This document shows positions 31,466 to 32,608 of a stretch of DNA of 32,608 nucleotides, one piece after another (position 1 is the first letter of the stretch; each line of letters opens with the position of its first letter). The notes beneath the pieces were generated by a model. It saw only the letters and a list, made by a program, of their open reading frames with translations. It made no database searches and was not told where the DNA came from. The translations under genes were made by a program, and so were the position numbers. Source of the stretch: Actinomycetota bacterium (GTDB lineage Bacteria > Actinomycetota > Acidimicrobiia > Acidimicrobiales > Acidimicrobilacustridaceae). The DNA lies in the NCBI GenBank assembly GCA_009703275.1, contig WLGJ01000005.1:1-32608 (forward strand). Reading direction: 5' to 3'.

Positions 31466-32164
31466 TCAGGTCAGCCCTTCCGCAACCGCAGAGAGTTCGC
31501 CGCCAAGGTGGCCGGTGTCGTTGTAACGACGGAGCATCCAGCGATCGCCGAGAACGATGAGATGAGCGATCGATGCGTTGTCGGTGGCGCCAAAGGCCAG
31601 CGGCTTTGCTCCGGTGGCATGGGAGAGCGCTGCCCCTATCGCTCCCCCGTGGCTCACCGCCACAATGCGTTCTCCGGGGTGAGCGGCATGAATCCGGGTG
31701 ATTGCCCCAACGACCCTGTGCTGGAGCTGAGCGAACGATTCAGCGCCCGGTATTGCGCTCCAGTCCTGCGTGCGTTCGACCTCGAGGAAGGCGGGATCAC
31801 GCTCGGCCACCTTCTTGCGGAAGATTCCCCCTTCCCACTCCCCCAAGTGGATCTCCCGGAGATCGGGTTCGACGATCGCCGTCTGACCGATGTGGTCAAG
31901 GAGCGGCGCAGCAGTCTGAACGGTGCGTTGGAGCGTCGTGACGTAAACCGCAGCAAGGGCGACATGACGAAGCCGCTCTCCTACCTGCGCTGCCTGCCAT
32001 TGCCCGTGGGCGGTTAGCGGAGGATCGCCCTGACCGTCGACGAGCGGGAATGGATGGCCATCTCTGTAGGCAGCCGACTGCCCGTGGCGGACCAGAAAGA
32101 CCTCGGTCGATCCAGGCGGTGCTTGGAACGGGCGCTGTCCATACTCAACCTCATCGTCACTCAT
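31466..32164 (-). CDS. Histidine phosphatase family protein
   Basis: A 232-aa member of the phosphoglycerate-mutase-like histidine phosphatase superfamily. The catalytic LVRHGQS (Arg26, His27, Gly28) and the second His in AVSHGGAIG (His172) are present, with GEWEGG and the acid/base Glu region between. The substrate in this branch is variable (phosphoglycerate, cobalamin precursors, nucleotides, proteins), and nothing here fixes it. CobC-type alpha-ribazole phosphatases belong to the same fold, which is worth noting because of the B12-riboswitch gene nearby, but no direct link is seen. A TACCTT box (32172-32177, minus) lies 7 nt before the ATG. Confidence 0.93.
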   Translation of the reverse strand: MSDDEVEYGQRPFQAPPGSTEVFLVRHGQSAAYRDGHPFPLVDGQGDPPLTAHGQWQAAQVGERLRHVALAAVYVTTLQRTVQTAAPLLDHIGQTAIVEPDLREIHLGEWEGGIFRKKVAERDPAFLEVERTQDWSAIPGAESFAQLQHRVVGAITRIHAAHPGERIVAVSHGGAIGAALSHATGAKPLAFGATDNASIAHLIVLGDRWMLRRYNDTGHLGGELSAVAEGLT

Positions 32165-32243
32165 CGGCGGGAAGGTAGCAGCGGACGACCTTGGGTGGGC
32201 TCGTTCGCTCTGCCCACACGCTCAGCGTTAGCGTGGTCCCCCT

Positions 32244-32608
32244 ATGTCACGCCGCATCGAAGTTGAACTCACAAGTACTCGTGAAGACGGAATCTGGACC
32301 TGGCGGGCAGCCGGCGCCAAGTTGCCCAAGGGGGAACTCAACGGTTCGCTGCTCTTTGCCGGCGCCAAGGTTGGCGATGTCGTTCGCGCCGACGCCGACT
32401 TCATGATGGATGGCATTGACATCATCGCCGTGCTCGCTCCGAAGGGTGCTCGGAAAGAACCAGAGCGCATCGAAGTTGTTGGCACTCCTCGTCGCGACGA
32501 TGAGCCTCTTGTTACAACGAAACTTGCACCGAAGGGGCGCGGTGGAGATCGACGTGATCGCAAGCCGCGCCGTGAAGGCGATGGAGACAAGCGTGATGGT
32601 CGCCCGCC
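32244..32608 (+). CDS. Uncharacterised protein with basic tail, 5' part only
   Basis: The frame starts ATG at 32244 and continues past the right edge (121 codons visible). The first 65 residues look beta-rich (RRIEVELTSTREDGIWTW, GAKLPKGELNGSLL, GAKVGDVVRADADF) and could form a small barrel such as an OB or TRAM-like fold. The next part is highly charged (GRGGDRRDRKPRREGDGDKR), typical of RNA-binding tails. I do not recognise a named family. TAGCGT at 32229-32234 lies 9 nt upstream and may be its -10 box. It is divergent from the histidine phosphatase gene. Further domains may lie beyond the window. Confidence 0.75.
   Translation, partial: MSRRIEVELTSTREDGIWTWRAAGAKLPKGELNGSLLFAGAKVGDVVRADADFMMDGIDIIAVLAPKGARKEPERIEVVGTPRRDDEPLVTTKLAPKGRGGDRRDRKPRREGDGDKRDGRP

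Noticed and set aside
1-32608. CRISPR arrays, insertion sequences, prophage or attachment sites
   Set aside because: No spaced direct-repeat array, transposase, integrase or tRNA-end duplication was seen. Gene content is core chromosomal throughout.

Overview
This is ordinary chromosomal DNA from a high-GC Gram-positive bacterium, most likely an actinobacterium of the Acidimicrobiia type. The lineage is inferred from gene content and order, because no marker gene was searched. Two gene blocks match the order known from Mycobacterium tuberculosis: scpA-scpB-rluB-cmk-der (Rv1709-Rv1713), and gcvH-garA-ftsR-BFN-merR-gcvP (Rv1826-Rv1832). I see no mobile element, phage gene, CRISPR array or rRNA. 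Two tRNA genes are present.

Layout. 1-612: the start of a FUSC-like membrane protein and tRNA-Val(CAC), both on the minus strand. 747-2872: an uncharacterised protein, convergent with trpS. 2955-9296: a tightly coupled plus-strand operon, scpA-scpB-rluB-aroH-tyrA-aroA-cmk-plsC. Most of its junctions are stop/start overlaps, and chromosome segregation, ribosome modification, tyrosine/chorismate synthesis, nucleotide and lipid genes share it. 9311-11405: minus-strand ispH, a CopD-like membrane protein and an HD-domain protein with PhnZ-like features. 11441-15839: a PDZ/radical-SAM/DUF512 protein, der, a small zinc-ribbon membrane protein and a Baeyer-Villiger-type flavin monooxygenase. 15853-20084: tRNA-Pro(GGG), lysS, a phosphatidylglycerol lysyltransferase-like gene and a SRAP-domain gene. 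20089-21131: divergent HIT and CDP-alcohol phosphatidyltransferase genes. 21190-28522: the glycine-cleavage region, made of gcvH, a GarA-like FHA protein, an FtsR-like MerR protein, a BFN protein, a second MerR protein, gcvT and, convergently, gcvP behind a tandem glycine riboswitch. 28549-32608: a class II aldolase-like gene, a cobalamin riboswitch driving a secreted alpha/alpha-barrel-like protein, a small zinc-binding protein, a histidine phosphatase, and the start of an uncharacterised protein.

The most interesting signal is at 29476-30880. A cobalamin riboswitch precedes a protein with a signal peptide and helical repeats resembling the prenyltransferase/transcobalamin alpha6-alpha6 fold. 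No B12 enzyme or transporter lies beside it. This is a candidate secreted B12-binding or scavenging protein. Other points of interest are a GarA-like protein with an added zinc ribbon, a lysS/mprF pair that looks like a split form of mycobacterial LysX, an HD protein with possible diiron-oxygenase ligands, and a leader with two hairpins before the second MerR gene. There is also a recurring TAnnnT box 6-9 nt upstream of start codons, which suggests widespread leaderless transcription. That pattern was used to choose several start codons.
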